Positions 25,488 through 35,415 are shown, counted from the first letter of the stretch. The stretch: 64,000 nt of DNA from Streptomyces davaonensis JCM 4913 (GCF_000349325.1 NC_020504.1:2018053-2082052), one strand, 5' to 3'. Made by a program: numbers and translations. Notes: generated by a model from the sequence alone, not told the origin.

Positions 25488-26840
25488 TCAGTCGCCCTCC
25501 GCGGCCCTCATGGGCTGCGTGGGCAGTTCCTTGATCCGGATGTCCCGGAAGGACACCTGGTCGTCGGATCCGTGGTTCTGGATGCCGACATGCCCGTCAC
25601 GCAGGCTCCGGGCCGGATCGGTGTTGGTGAAATCGTTGATCTGCACGCCGTTGAGCCAGACCCGGAGGCGTTCGCCCTCCACCCGGATCTCGTACGTGTT
25701 CCACTCCCCCGGCGGGTTCAGCGCGCGGTCGCGCTCGGCCAGGTCGGCGGACTGGAAGCCGTAGACCGACCCCGTGGTCTTCTCGGGGACGTCGGTGGCG
25801 TCGATCTGGATCTCGTAGCCGTTGTCGACAGCCGACCAGGGGTCGTCGGAGGGCGGGAATCCCACGAACACGCCGGAGTTGTCGTCTCCGTCGACCTTCC
25901 AGTCGAGCTTCAGCGAGTAGGCGCCGAAGCCCTGGTCGGCGTACCAGAGCATGCCGAGGCCGCCGGTGGTCGTGAGGGTTCCGTCGGTGCCCAGCCCGAA
26001 GGAGCCTGGCCCCGCCTGCCGCCAGCCGGCGAGCGAGTCGGCCGTGCCGTCGAAGAGCGGCCGGTAGCCGTTCTCCGGGCGGCAGTCGGCCTGGGCCGCG
26101 CCAGTCGTCCAGCGCAGCCCGCCCAGCAGGTGCTGCCGGAAGGCGGGGTCGGCGTAGGACTCCTTGGTGTGGCCGCCCCCGGTGTAGAAGGACCGGCCGC
26201 CCTCGTTGGTGTGGCACCAGGCGATGGGATGGTCGCCGTTCATGGTGCCGCCCGTGTACGAGGACTCGTCGAGGGAGGCAAGGACGTGCACCCGCTCCCG
26301 GGGGTTGGAGCGGTAGTTGTACCACTCGTCCGTCCGGTTCCAGGCCGTGGGCAGATGCGAGGTGCCCGCGTGGGCGTGGTCCTCGATGTCCACCGTGGCC
26401 TGCTGGATCGCCGGATGCGACTGGAAGTACGCCCCGACGAGCCCGCCGTAGAACGGCCAGTCGTACTCGGTGTCGGCGGCCGCGTGGACGCCCATGAAGC
26501 CGCCACCGCGCTGCACGTAGCGTTCGAACGCGCGCTGTTGCGCGCCGTTGAGGACGTCGCCGGTAGTCGAGAGGAACACTACGGCGTCGTACCGGCGCAG
26601 GTTGCCCGCCGTGAACGCGCCGGCGTCCTCGGTGGCGTCGACGGTGATGCCGGCGTCGGCACCCAGTTGCTTGAGGGCCGTCACGCCCTCGGGGATGGAG
26701 TCGTGGCGGAAGCCCGCCGTCTTGGAGAAGACCAGCACCCGTTCCCCGGCGGCGGGTTCGGAGGAGGCCGGTCCCGACATGCAGCCGAGGAGCAGGGCCG
26801 TGCCGGTGATCGCGGTGGCCAGTCGGCCGGTGGTTCGCAT
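25488..26840 (-). CDS. Secreted lipoprotein: ThuA domain plus DUF1080 (3-keto-glycoside hydrolase-like)
   Basis: 450 residues with a signal peptide ending in the lipobox LLLGC (Cys near residue 20). N-terminal ThuA-like domain (about 35-250): VLVFSKTAGFRHDSI, VVFLSTTGDVLN, GGGFMGVHAAADTEYDWPFYGGLVGAYF and PIAWCHTNEGGRSFYTGGGHTKESY. C-terminal DUF1080/LamG-like domain (about 265-440): YRPLFDGTADSLAGWRQ, DDNSGVFVGFP, NGYEIQIDATD, WNTYEIRVEGERLRVWLNG and VGIQNHG. DUF1080 proteins include hydrolases of 3-keto-glycosides, and ThuA proteins are linked to trehalose/glycoside metabolism. ATG at 26840 is preferred over 26849 because AAGGG lies 9 bases upstream. It follows the dehydrogenase gene by 15 bases. 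Confidence 0.87.
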   Translation of the reverse strand: MRTTGRLATAITGTALLLGCMSGPASSEPAAGERVLVFSKTAGFRHDSIPEGVTALKQLGADAGITVDATEDAGAFTAGNLRRYDAVVFLSTTGDVLNGAQQRAFERYVQRGGGFMGVHAAADTEYDWPFYGGLVGAYFQSHPAIQQATVDIEDHAHAGTSHLPTAWNRTDEWYNYRSNPRERVHVLASLDESSYTGGTMNGDHPIAWCHTNEGGRSFYTGGGHTKESYADPAFRQHLLGGLRWTTGAAQADCRPENGYRPLFDGTADSLAGWRQAGPGSFGLGTDGTLTTTGGLGMLWYADQGFGAYSLKLDWKVDGDDNSGVFVGFPPSDDPWSAVDNGYEIQIDATDVPEKTTGSVYGFQSADLAERDRALNPPGEWNTYEIRVEGERLRVWLNGVQINDFTNTDPARSLRDGHVGIQNHGSDDQVSFRDIRIKELPTQPMRAAEGD

Positions 26841-26855
26841 CGGTCGCATCCCTTC

Positions 26856-29345
26856 TCAGCCGGTGGTGAAGGTGAAGTCGTCGACGTCGAACAGCGCGCC
26901 CGAGCCCGTGGCCCCCTTGAAGAACAGGTACAGGGTGGTCGTGCCGCGCGGTGCCCGGGTCAGCGGTGCGGTGACGTCCTGGAAGTTCTCCCAGCCGCCG
27001 GTCACGGGCACGGTCGCCGTGCCGAGCAGGGTGCCGGTCGAGGACCCCGCACGGATCTCGAGCGTGCCGCCCGCCCCGCCGGACGAGACGCGTGCCGTGA
27101 CGGACTTGGCGTTGCCGAGGGCGTACGGGGTGAAGGAGATCCAGTCGCCGTTGTCGATGTCGCCGACGGTCCTGCCGCCATGGGCGCCGGTCTTGGTGAT
27201 GAGCGAGACTCCGGAGCCGTTGCCGAAGTGCTCGGCCTGGCGGTGCTTGGGCTGGAGGACGCTCTGGTCGTGGGTGGTCAGCGGGGCCTGGCCGCCGCCT
27301 CCGCCGTCGGTGTACTCGGCGTCCATCACGCCGAAGATGTTGGCGTCCTCGTCGTGGCCGCCGTCGGCGCTGGTCTGGATGGTGCCGGTGCAGCCGTTCG
27401 CCGAGGTGACCGGGTGGCCGTGGCTGTCGTGACCGAGGACGAAGGTGACCTTGACCTTGGAGCAGTCGATGGTGCGGTCCTCGGGGTCGCTGACCCTCAC
27501 CTTGAACGGGATGGCGTCACCGAAGGCGAACAGCTGCCCGTCCTGCGGGAGTTCCAGCGTCACCTTGGGCGCGGTGTTGCCCACCACGACCTGCACGCTC
27601 GCGCTGCCGGTGCGCCCTGAGGGGTCCTTGGCGGTCAGGGTCGCGGTGTAGGTGCCGTTCTTGCGGTACCGGTGGGTGGGGTCGGCCGTGGTGGACGTGG
27701 TGCCGTCGCCGAAGTCCCAGCTGTAGGTGAGGGCGTCGCCGTCCTGGTCGGTGGTGCCCTCGGAGGAGAACTGGACCCGCAGCGGGGCCTGTCCCGAGGT
27801 GCGGTTCGCGGCGGCCTGGGCGACCGGGGAGTGGCCGTCGGTGGCGTTCTCGATGCGGTAGAGGGCGGAGTGCTCGTCGCCGCCGAACCAGGAGACGCCG
27901 TAGTCGAGGACGTAGAGCGCGCCGTCGGGGCCGAAGGCCATGTCCATCACCTGGGTGCCGGTCCACGGCACGTCGTCGATGGACTGCACGGTGCCGTCGG
28001 CGTCGCTGCTGATCCGCTTGATCCAGCGGCGGCCGAACTCGCCCGCGAAGAAGTCGCCGTCGTAGGCCTCGGGGAACTTCACCGGGGAGTCGAGAGCGGC
28101 GTCGTAGTGGTAGACCGGGCCGCCCATCGGGGATTCGGAACCGGTGCCGAACTCGGGCAGCGAGCCGCCGTCGTACGGGATCCAGGCCGCCTGGGCCGGG
28201 GGCAGGTCGGTGAGCCCGGTGTTGTTGGGCGAGGTGTTCTTCGGGGCGGCGCAGTCGAAGGCGGCGCCGGACTGGCCGGTGCCGAAGTCGTAGTCGACGT
28301 AGGCATCGTTGTCGCCGGTGCAGTACGGCCAGCCGAAGTTGCCGGGCCCGGTGACGCGGGCGAACTCGACCTGGCCCGCCGGTCCGCGGGAGGGGTTGGC
28401 GGCGCCGGCGTCGGGGCCGTAGTCGCCGACGTAGAGGATGCCCGTCGCCTTGTCGACGCTGAAGCGGAACGGGTTGCGGAAGCCCATCGCGTAGATCTCG
28501 GGCCGCGTCTTGTCGGTGCCCGGCGCGAAGAGGTTGCCCTCGGGGACGGAGTACGAGCCGTCCGCGTCGACCTTGATACGGAGGATCTTGCCGCGCAGGT
28601 CGTTGGTGTTGCCGGAGCTGCGCTGGGCGTCGAACGCCGGGTTGCGCGTGGCCCGTTCGTCGATGGGCGTGAACCCGTCGGACTGGAACGGGTTGGTGTC
28701 GTCGCCGGTCGACAGGTACAGGTTGCCGGCCGCGTCGAAGTCGATGTCGCCGCCGACGTGGCAGCAGATGCCGCGCGAGGCGGGGACGTCGAGGATCTTC
28801 TTCTCGCTGGCGGTGTCGAGGGTGCCGTCCGTCTTCAGCACGAACCGGGAGAGCCGGTTGACGCCGTCGAAGGGCGCGAAGTCGGCTGCGGTGCCGGTCT
28901 CGGGGGCGTCGCCCGCGGGGGTGTTCATCGGGGGCGCGTAGTAGAGGTAGATGAAGCGGTTGTCGGCGAAGTCCGGGTCCACGCCGACGCCTTGGAGGCC
29001 CTCCTCGTCATGGGCGTACACGTCGAGCTTGCCCGCGAGCCTGGTGTTGCCGGCCGCGTCGGTGAGGCGCAGTTCGCCGTCACGGGAGGTGTGCAGGACG
29101 GAGCGGTCGGGAAGGACGGCGAGCGACATGGGCTCGCCGACCTCCGCCTCGCCCTTGGCGAGGGTGACCTGCTGGAAGTCCTCGGCGGCCACGGCGTTGT
29201 CGGCGACAGCCGGTGGCGCGACGAGGGTGAGGGAGGCGCCCGCCAGCAGTGCGCCGCTGAGCAGCGCGACCGTCTTGCGGAGAGTGAAGCGTCGTCTGTG
29301 GGTCTCGGTTCTGTCGTGGCCGGTGGTGCGGTCTTTCGCGTGCAC
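26856..29345 (-). CDS. Secreted PQQ-dependent sugar dehydrogenase-like protein with PKD and CBM6 domains
   Basis: 829 residues, exported: HRRRFTLRKTVALLSGALLAGASL then a cleavage region APPAVADN. The catalytic part is a glucose/sorbosone dehydrogenase-like beta-propeller (about 50-500): GLQGVGVDPDFADNRFIYLYYAP, HVGGDIDFDAAGNLYLSTGDDTN, YAMGFRNPFRFSVD, YVGDYGPDAG and MDMAFGPDGALYVLDYG. It is followed by a PKD domain (YSWDFGDGTTSTTADPTHRY), a further Ig-like segment, and a C-terminal CBM6-like module (QAEHF, GDIDNGDWISFTPY, DVDDFTF). It probably oxidises a sugar bound to a polymer outside the cell. The GTG at 29345 with GGAGG six bases upstream is chosen over the longer open frame. Confidence 0.88.
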   Translation of the reverse strand: MHAKDRTTGHDRTETHRRRFTLRKTVALLSGALLAGASLTLVAPPAVADNAVAAEDFQQVTLAKGEAEVGEPMSLAVLPDRSVLHTSRDGELRLTDAAGNTRLAGKLDVYAHDEEGLQGVGVDPDFADNRFIYLYYAPPMNTPAGDAPETGTAADFAPFDGVNRLSRFVLKTDGTLDTASEKKILDVPASRGICCHVGGDIDFDAAGNLYLSTGDDTNPFQSDGFTPIDERATRNPAFDAQRSSGNTNDLRGKILRIKVDADGSYSVPEGNLFAPGTDKTRPEIYAMGFRNPFRFSVDKATGILYVGDYGPDAGAANPSRGPAGQVEFARVTGPGNFGWPYCTGDNDAYVDYDFGTGQSGAAFDCAAPKNTSPNNTGLTDLPPAQAAWIPYDGGSLPEFGTGSESPMGGPVYHYDAALDSPVKFPEAYDGDFFAGEFGRRWIKRISSDADGTVQSIDDVPWTGTQVMDMAFGPDGALYVLDYGVSWFGGDEHSALYRIENATDGHSPVAQAAANRTSGQAPLRVQFSSEGTTDQDGDALTYSWDFGDGTTSTTADPTHRYRKNGTYTATLTAKDPSGRTGSASVQVVVGNTAPKVTLELPQDGQLFAFGDAIPFKVRVSDPEDRTIDCSKVKVTFVLGHDSHGHPVTSANGCTGTIQTSADGGHDEDANIFGVMDAEYTDGGGGGQAPLTTHDQSVLQPKHRQAEHFGNGSGVSLITKTGAHGGRTVGDIDNGDWISFTPYALGNAKSVTARVSSGGAGGTLEIRAGSSTGTLLGTATVPVTGGWENFQDVTAPLTRAPRGTTTLYLFFKGATGSGALFDVDDFTFTTG

Positions 29346-29429
29346 GAATTGCCTCCAGAATGGGGCTGGTTGTACATGCGGGTGCTGTGCGCCGGGGTGC
29401 GCCGTCACCCCGGAGACCTGTGGAGGGGT

Positions 29430-30428
29430 TCAGTTGCCGAACGCCGCGTCGAACGAGGCCGACGGGGGTTCGAAGTCGTAGGTCTTCAGGCGGGCCAGTG
29501 CCTCGGGAGCGCCCTGGAGCCGGTCCATTCCGGCGTCCTCCCACTCCACGGAGATGGGGCCCTGGTAGTCGATGGAGCGCAGCATCCGGAAGACGTCCTC
29601 CCAGGGGACGTCGCCGTGGCCCGCGGAGACGAAGTCCCAGCCGCGGCGGGGGTCGCCCCAGGGCAGGTGGGAGCCGAGGCGGCCGTTGCGTCCGTCGAGG
29701 CGCTTGCGGGCCTCCTTGCAGTCGACGTGGTAGATCCGGTCCCGGAAGTCCCACAGGAAGCCGACCGGGTCGAGGTCCTGCCACACGAAGTGCGAGGGGT
29801 CGAAGTTCAGGCCGAAGGCGGGGCGATGGCCGACCGCCTCCAGGGCGCGCTGGGTGGTCCAGTAGTCGTAGGCGATCTCGCTGGGGTGGACCTCGTGGGC
29901 GAAGCGGACGCCCTCGGCGTCGTACACGTCGAGGATGGGGTTCCAGCGCTCCGCGAAGTCGTCGTAGCCGCGTTCGATCATCGACTCGGGGGCGGGCGGG
30001 AACATGGCGACCAGGTGCCAGATGGCGGAGCCGGTGAAGCCGATGACGGTGTCGACGCCGAAGGCGGCCGCGGCGCGCGCGGTGTCCGCGATCCGCTCGG
30101 CGGCGCGTCGCCGCACGCCCTCCGGGTCGCCGTCGCCCCAGATCTCGCCGGGCAGGATGGCCTGGTGGCGTTCGTCGATGATGGCGTCGCAGACCGCCTG
30201 GCCGACCAGGTGGTTGGAGATCGCCCAGCACTTCAGGCCGTACTTGTCGAGCAGCGCGTGCCGGGAGGGCAGGTACGAGGGATCGGCGAGGGCCTTGTCG
30301 ACCTCGAAGTGGTCGCCCCAGCAGGCGAGTTCGAGTCCGTCGTAGCCGAAGTCACGGGCGAGGCGGCAGACCTCTTCGAGCGGGAGGTCGGCCCACTGTC
30401 CGGTGAAGAGCGTGAAGGTGCGCGGCAT
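29430..30428 (-). CDS. Sugar phosphate isomerase/epimerase (TIM barrel)
   Basis: 332 residues, cytoplasmic (no signal). Barrel motifs: [82 protein letters not shown] (Glu/His), [17 protein letters not shown] (Asp/His), [11 protein letters not shown] and [14 protein letters not shown] (final Glu). All ligands of the typical Mn/Mg site are present. The ATG at 30428 has a GGAGG site. It lies 14 bases downstream of a Gfo/Idh/MocA oxidoreductase, a pairing common in inositol and keto-sugar breakdown. It may isomerise or cleave the keto-sugar made by that enzyme (inference). Confidence 0.87.
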   Translation of the reverse strand: MPRTFTLFTGQWADLPLEEVCRLARDFGYDGLELACWGDHFEVDKALADPSYLPSRHALLDKYGLKCWAISNHLVGQAVCDAIIDERHQAILPGEIWGDGDPEGVRRRAAERIADTARAAAAFGVDTVIGFTGSAIWHLVAMFPPAPESMIERGYDDFAERWNPILDVYDAEGVRFAHEVHPSEIAYDYWTTQRALEAVGHRPAFGLNFDPSHFVWQDLDPVGFLWDFRDRIYHVDCKEARKRLDGRNGRLGSHLPWGDPRRGWDFVSAGHGDVPWEDVFRMLRSIDYQGPISVEWEDAGMDRLQGAPEALARLKTYDFEPPSASFDAAFGN

Positions 30429-30442
30429 GTCCGGTGGCCTCC

Positions 30443-31648
30443 TCAGACCGCTATGGGGGTGTAGACGGAGTTCTTCTCGGCGCTCTCCTCGACCGCGGCG
30501 AGGACGCGCTGCACCTGGAGCCCGTCGGCGAAGGAGGGGTCGGGCTGCCGTCCCTCGGCGATGGCGTGCACCAGGTCGCGGGCCTGGTGGACGAAGGTGT
30601 GCTCGTAGCCGAGGCCGTGGCCCGGCGGCCACCAGGCGTCCAGGTAGGGGTGCTCGGGTTCGGTGACGAGGATGCGGCGGAATCCGGCGTGCGCCGGGGA
30701 CTCCGTACCGTCGTGGTAGGAGAGTTCGTTGAGCCGCTCCAGGTCGAAGGCCAACGAGCCGCGTTCGCCGTTGAGTTCGAGGCGCAGGGCGTTCTTGCGG
30801 CCGGTGGCGTAGCGGGTCGCCTCGAAGGAGGCGAGGGCGCCGGAGGGGAAGCGGGCGGTGAACAGGGCCGCGTCGTCCACGGTGACCTGGCCGGTTCCTC
30901 CGGTCGCCGCGGCGGACAGGCCCTTGACCGCTTCGGCCAGCGGCCGTTCCCGTACGAAGGTCTCGGTCAGGGCGGAGACCCCGGACAGCTGCTCGCCGGC
31001 CACGTACTGGGCGAGGTCCACGATGTGCGCGCCGAGGTCGCCGAGCGAGCCCGAGCCCGCGTGCTCCTTGCGCAGCCGCCAGGTCAGCGGGAACTCGGGG
31101 TCCACCAGCCAGTCCTGAAGGTACGTCACTCTCACGTGCCGCAGTCGGCCGAGCCGCCCCTCGGCGACCATCCGGCGGGCCAGCGCGGTCGCGGGCACCC
31201 GGCGGTAGTTGAAGCCGACCATCGCCAACTGGCCGCGTTCCCGGGCCTCTTCGGCGGCCCGGACCATGGCCTCGGCCTCCTCGACGGTGTTCGCGAGGGG
31301 CTTCTCGCACAGGACGTGCTTGCCCGCGGCCAGCGCAGCGACGGCGATCTCGGCGTGGCTGTCGCCGGGGGTGCAGATGTCGACGAGGTCGACGTCGTCC
31401 CGGGCGATCAGCGCACGCCAGTCGGTCTCGGCCGCCGCCCAGCCGTGCCGGTCGGCCGCCGCGCGCACCGCGGCCGCGTCCCGGCCGCACACCGCGGCCA
31501 GGACCGGGCGCCGGGGCAGGTCGAAGACGCGTCCCACGGTGCGCCAGCCCTGGGAGTGGGCGGCGCCCATGAAGGCGTAGCCGACCATGCCGACGCGCAG
31601 CGGCGGCTGCTCGGCCTCGGCACCTGCTGACTGCTGCGGCTGTGCCAT
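30443..31648 (-). CDS. Gfo/Idh/MocA-family NAD(P)-dependent oxidoreductase
   Basis: 401 residues. Rossmann N-terminus [17 protein letters not shown] (about 20-36), then [44 protein letters not shown], with the EKP motif whose Lys is catalytic. The C-terminal alpha/beta domain has [19 protein letters not shown], where the conserved Asp and His lie, and [17 protein letters not shown]. Members oxidise or reduce sugar and cyclitol hydroxyls, often at C3. It sits between the ABC importer and the isomerase gene on the same strand, so it probably acts first on the imported compound. ATG with a GAGGAGG site. Confidence 0.9.
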   Translation of the reverse strand: MAQPQQSAGAEAEQPPLRVGMVGYAFMGAAHSQGWRTVGRVFDLPRRPVLAAVCGRDAAAVRAAADRHGWAAAETDWRALIARDDVDLVDICTPGDSHAEIAVAALAAGKHVLCEKPLANTVEEAEAMVRAAEEARERGQLAMVGFNYRRVPATALARRMVAEGRLGRLRHVRVTYLQDWLVDPEFPLTWRLRKEHAGSGSLGDLGAHIVDLAQYVAGEQLSGVSALTETFVRERPLAEAVKGLSAAATGGTGQVTVDDAALFTARFPSGALASFEATRYATGRKNALRLELNGERGSLAFDLERLNELSYHDGTESPAHAGFRRILVTEPEHPYLDAWWPPGHGLGYEHTFVHQARDLVHAIAEGRQPDPSFADGLQVQRVLAAVEESAEKNSVYTPIAV

Positions 31649-31743
31649 GCGGATGTCCTCCTCGTGCGTTCGTCGGGGGGTGGCTCACCTAGGGCCTGTT
31701 CAGCGGATGAACCCCGCGTCGCGGGCCCTGGGGACGGCACGGC

Positions 31744-32781
31744 TCACTTGAAGCCGGTGGACATGTACTGGTCGACGTTCTCCTTGTCGACGACGGCGGA
31801 GTACAGCGTCAGCGAGGCCGGGATCTCGAACTCGGCGAGTCCCGACACGCCCTTGGCCTGGCCCAGCGCGCGGGCGAGGTCGATCGCGGAGGCGGCCATG
31901 GTCGGCGGGTACAGGACCGTCGCCTTGAGCACTCCGTCGTCCTGCTTGATGGCCTGGAACGCGGAGAGCGCGCCCGCGCCGCCGACCATCAGGAAGTCGT
32001 CCCGCCCGGCCTGCTCGATGGCGCGCAGCGCGCCCACGCCCTGGTCGTCGTCGTGGTTCCACAGCGCGTCGAACTTCGACTGGGCCTGGAGGAGTTGGGC
32101 CATCTTGGCCTGTCCGGACTCGACCGTGAACTCGGCGGCCTGGCGGGCCACCTTCTTGATGTTGGGGTAGTTCTTCAGGGCGTCGTCGAAGCCCTGGGTG
32201 CGCTGCTGGGTGAGTTCGAGGTTGTCCAGGCCCGCCAGCTCGATGACCCGGGCGTCCGGCTTGTCCTTGAGCTTCTCGCCGATGTACGTGCCGGCGTTCA
32301 GGCCCATGCCGTAGTTGTCGCCGCCGATCCAGCAGCGGTACGCCTGCGGGGAGTTGAAGATGCGGTCGAGGTTGATGACCGGGATGCCCGCGCGCATCGC
32401 CTTCAGGCCGACCTGGGTGAGCGCCTTGCCGTCGGCGGGCAGCACCACCAGGACGTCGACCTTCTTGTTGATCAGCGTCTCGATCTGGCCGATCTGGGCG
32501 GCGGTGTCGTTGGAGCCCTCGGTGATCTCCAGGGTGACGTCGGAGTACTTCTCCGCCCGGTTCTTGGCGTTGTCGTTGATCGCGTTGAGCCAGCCGTGGT
32601 CGGCCTGGGGTCCGGCGAAGCCGATGGTGACGGCCTTGCCGGGCTTGTCGTCGGCGGCCGGCTGGTCGTTGGCTGCCGGTTCGTCGTCGGACTCGTTGCT
32701 GGTGCAGGCGGTGAGGACGGCACCCGCGGATACGGCGGCGGCCCCGAAGAGCAGTCCTCTGCGGCTCGTGAACTGTGGCAT
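31744..32781 (-). CDS. Sugar ABC transporter substrate-binding lipoprotein (ribose/inositol type)
   Basis: 345 residues. The N-terminus combines a twin-arginine-like segment (TSRRGLLFGAAAV) with a lipobox (LTAC), so it is probably an exported lipoprotein. A short acidic linker follows, then the type I periplasmic-binding fold: VTIGFAGPQADHGWLNAINDNAKNRAEKY, QIETLINKKVDVLVVLPADGKAL, AGIPVINLDRIF, GGDNYGMGLNAGTYIGEKL, RTQGFDDAL and ALWNHDDDQGVGALRAIEQAG. The RbsB/IbpA-like sequence points to a monosaccharide or cyclitol ligand. It follows the permease after 17 bases, in the order ATPase-permease-receptor. Confidence 0.88.
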   Translation of the reverse strand: MPQFTSRRGLLFGAAAVSAGAVLTACTSNESDDEPAANDQPAADDKPGKAVTIGFAGPQADHGWLNAINDNAKNRAEKYSDVTLEITEGSNDTAAQIGQIETLINKKVDVLVVLPADGKALTQVGLKAMRAGIPVINLDRIFNSPQAYRCWIGGDNYGMGLNAGTYIGEKLKDKPDARVIELAGLDNLELTQQRTQGFDDALKNYPNIKKVARQAAEFTVESGQAKMAQLLQAQSKFDALWNHDDDQGVGALRAIEQAGRDDFLMVGGAGALSAFQAIKQDDGVLKATVLYPPTMAASAIDLARALGQAKGVSGLAEFEIPASLTLYSAVVDKENVDQYMSTGFK

Positions 32782-32798
32782 GGCGGTGAACCCTTTCC

Positions 32799-33818
32799 TC
32801 AGGTCGTGCTTGCGGTACGGCGCTGGACCAGCACAGCGGCGACGATGATCGCGCCCTTGGCGATCTGCTGGACGTCGCTCTGGAGGTTGTTCAGGGCGAA
32901 GATGTTGGTGATCGTGGTGAAGATCAGGACGCCGAGCACGGAGCCGGTGATGGTGCCGCGGCCGCCGCTGAGCAGCGTGCCGCCGATGATCGCGGCGGCG
33001 ATGGCGTCGAGTTCGTAGAGGTTGCCGTTGGTGTTCTGGCCGGAGCCGGACAGGATGATCAGCAGGAAGGCGGCGATGCCGCAGCACAGCCCGGACAGCA
33101 GGTAGAGGTAGAGCCGCTGGCGGCGGACGTCGATGCCGGCCAGCCGGGCGGCCTCCGCGTTGCCGCCGACGGCGACCGTGCGGCGGCCGAAGGTGGTGCG
33201 GTTGAGGATCAGCCAGCCGATCACGGTGACGACGGCGAAGACCATCACCAGCGGCGGGACGCCGAGGACGTAGGCGTCGCGTTCGCCGAGGTCGAGGATG
33301 CTGGGGATGGTGACGATCTGCGTCTTGCCGTCGGTGATCTGGAGGGCAAGGCCGCGCGCCGAGGCGAGCATGGCGAGCGTCGCGATGAACGGCACCATCC
33401 CGCCGTACGCGATCAGCAGTCCGTTGACCAGTCCGCAGCCGACGCCCACGAGCACCGCGGTGAACAGGACGCCGCCGAAGCCGTAGTCCTGGGTGGCGAC
33501 GGTGGTCGCCCAGACCGAAGCCAGGGCGACGATCGCGCCCACCGACAGATCGATGCCGCCGGAGGTGATGACGAAGGTCATGCCGACGGTGACGACGCCG
33601 ATCACGGAGGCCTGGGTGAGGACGAGTTGGAGGTTGCGGGTGTCGAGGAACTCGTCGGGCTTGGTGATGCCGCCGATGACGACCAGCGCGGCGAGCACGC
33701 CGAGCAGGGACAGGGTGCGTACGTCGGCGCGGGCCAACATCCCGCGCCACGCCCAGGGTTCCCTCGTCGACGGTATTTTGTCGGCGCTGTCCCTGGGCGG
33801 AGACATGTGCTGCGTCAT
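32799..33818 (-). CDS. Sugar ABC transporter permease (RbsC type)
   Basis: 339 residues with about ten membrane helices. It carries the hallmarks of ribose-type permeases: GMTFVITSGGIDLSVGAIVALASVW near residue 85, NGLLIAYGGMVPFIATLAMLASARGLAL, TTFGRRTVAVGGNAEAARLAGIDVRR (coupling loop that meets the ATPase), and GGTLLSGGRGTITGSVLGVLI. One permease gene implies a homodimer in the membrane. Its ATG overlaps the ATPase stop (ATGA), giving translational coupling; the receptor gene follows after 17 bases. Confidence 0.92.
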   Translation of the reverse strand: MTQHMSPPRDSADKIPSTREPWAWRGMLARADVRTLSLLGVLAALVVIGGITKPDEFLDTRNLQLVLTQASVIGVVTVGMTFVITSGGIDLSVGAIVALASVWATTVATQDYGFGGVLFTAVLVGVGCGLVNGLLIAYGGMVPFIATLAMLASARGLALQITDGKTQIVTIPSILDLGERDAYVLGVPPLVMVFAVVTVIGWLILNRTTFGRRTVAVGGNAEAARLAGIDVRRQRLYLYLLSGLCCGIAAFLLIILSGSGQNTNGNLYELDAIAAAIIGGTLLSGGRGTITGSVLGVLIFTTITNIFALNNLQSDVQQIAKGAIIVAAVLVQRRTASTT

Positions 33819-35332
33819 GACGCCGGGCTTCCTTCCATGACGAGGTCGAGGACACGGTGTTCGTCGAGGTCGCGAGCGGGCGCGGTGTGCACGACGCGCC
33901 CCTCCCGCAGCACCAGGACACGGTCGGCGAGGCCGAGGACCTCGGGCACCTCGCTGGAGACGAGCAGGACGGCGAGGCCCTCGTCAGCCAGGCGCCGCAC
34001 GACCGCGTACAGCTCCGCGCGGGCGCCCACGTCGACGCCCCGGGTGGGTTCGTCGAGGAGCAGGACCCGGCAGCCGCGCAGCAGCCAGCGGGCGAGGACC
34101 GCCTTCTGCTGGTTGCCGCCGGACAGGGTGCGCACGGGCACGGCCGGGTTGTCGGGCCGCAGCGACAGCTCACGCGTGGCGGCGCGGGCGGCGCCCAGTT
34201 CGGCGCCGCGATCGATCCAGCCGCCGCGGGAGAAGCGGGACATGGAGGAGACGGAGACATTGCGGGTGACGGACTCCAGCATCAGCAGGGCCTGCGCCTT
34301 GCGTTCCTCGGGGGCGAGCCCGAGCCCGGCGCGGACGGCGGCACGGACGCTGCCGGGCTTCAACTCCCGCCCGTCCACGAGGACTTGACCGGACGAGGGC
34401 TTGCGGGCCCCGTAGATCGTCTCCAGGATCTCGGAGCGCCCCGAGCCGACCAGTCCGGCGAGTCCGACGATCTCACCGGGCCGGATCTCCAGATCCAGCG
34501 GCTCGAACTCGCCGACCCGGGACAGCCCTTGGACCTGGAGCACCGGCGTGCCGCCCGCGTCTCCCACGGGCCGCTCGGGGAAGACGTACTCGACGTTGCG
34601 GCCCGTCATCAGGGCCACGACGTCCCGGGTGGGCGTCGACTTCGCGGGCAGCCCGACCGCCACGGCCCGGCCGTCCTTGAGCACGGTCACCCGGTCGCCG
34701 ATGCGCCGGATCTCCTCGAGCCGGTGCGAGATGTAGACGACGGCGACCCCGTCGGCGGTCAGGTCGCCGACGATGCGGAAGAGGTTGTCGACCTCGTCCG
34801 GGTCGAGCGCGGCGGACGGCTCGTCCATCACGATCAGCCGTACGTCGTGCGACAGCGCCCGCGCCATGGACACGATCTGCTGCTGCGCCGCCGACAACTC
34901 CCCCACCAGCCGCGCCGGATCGATCTCGGGATGCCCAAGTCGCTTGAGGAGTTGGGCAGTCGACGCTCGCGCGCTCTTTCGTCGTACGACGAACCCGGCG
35001 GCCGTCGGTTCATGGCCGAGGTGGACGTTCTCGGCCACCGACAGGTGCTCGACGAGGTCGAGTTCCTGGTAGATGGTGGCGATGCCCAGGCGCATGGCGG
35101 CGATCGGTGAGCGCAGGGTGACGTCCTCGCCGCGCCAGCTGATGGTGCCGGTGTCGGGCTGGTGGGCGCCGGCCAGGACCTTGATGAGGGTGGACTTCCC
35201 GGCGCCGTTCTGGCCGAGCAGACAGTGCACCTCCCCGGCCTGGACGTCGAGGTCGACTCCGTCGAGGGCCCGGACACCGGGGAAGGACTTGGTGATGCCG
35301 GACATGCTGAGCAGCGGTGGTTCTGGTGCCAT
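33815..35332 (-). CDS. Sugar ABC transporter ATP-binding protein (RbsA/MglA type, two ABC domains)
   Basis: 505 residues with two nucleotide-binding domains in one chain. First domain: Walker A GQNGAGKSTL (about 39-48), IYQELDLVEHLSVAENVHLG, and a degenerate signature ELSAAQQQIVSMARAL with Walker B LIVMDEPSAAL. Second domain: a weak Walker A-like GLVGSGRSE and signature LSGGNQQKAVLARWLL with Walker B VLLLDEPTRGVDVG. This asymmetry is normal for the family. ATG at 35332 with GGGGAG upstream; the longer open frame upstream of it is not family-like. First gene of the importer, 143 bases after the ROK regulator stop, with a 17-base dyad in between. Confidence 0.92.
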   Translation of the reverse strand: MAPEPPLLSMSGITKSFPGVRALDGVDLDVQAGEVHCLLGQNGAGKSTLIKVLAGAHQPDTGTISWRGEDVTLRSPIAAMRLGIATIYQELDLVEHLSVAENVHLGHEPTAAGFVVRRKSARASTAQLLKRLGHPEIDPARLVGELSAAQQQIVSMARALSHDVRLIVMDEPSAALDPDEVDNLFRIVGDLTADGVAVVYISHRLEEIRRIGDRVTVLKDGRAVAVGLPAKSTPTRDVVALMTGRNVEYVFPERPVGDAGGTPVLQVQGLSRVGEFEPLDLEIRPGEIVGLAGLVGSGRSEILETIYGARKPSSGQVLVDGRELKPGSVRAAVRAGLGLAPEERKAQALLMLESVTRNVSVSSMSRFSRGGWIDRGAELGAARAATRELSLRPDNPAVPVRTLSGGNQQKAVLARWLLRGCRVLLLDEPTRGVDVGARAELYAVVRRLADEGLAVLLVSSEVPEVLGLADRVLVLREGRVVHTAPARDLDEHRVLDLVMEGSPAS

Positions 35333-35398
35333 GAGCTCCCCTTGGCGGACGTGCGGACCGGTGTCAGGGCAGGGCGAAGCAGACAGATGTGCTGGAGT

Positions 35399-35415
35399 GA
35401 CTCGTGTAACGAGTC
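35399..35415. promoter_or_regulatory. Dyad GACTCG-N5-CGAGTC ahead of the sugar importer genes
   Basis: Perfect 6-base arms (35399-35404 and 35410-35415) lie 67 bases upstream of the ABC ATPase start, in the only sizeable gap between the ROK gene and the importer. This is a candidate operator for the ROK regulator, or part of the importer promoter. Confidence 0.4.

Noticed and set aside
24123..27620. An open frame of more than 1100 codons on the plus strand
   Set aside because: Antisense to the inositol-phosphate synthase, ThuA-DUF1080 and dehydrogenase genes; its composition is typical of a shadow frame and no start, ribosome site or domain supports it.
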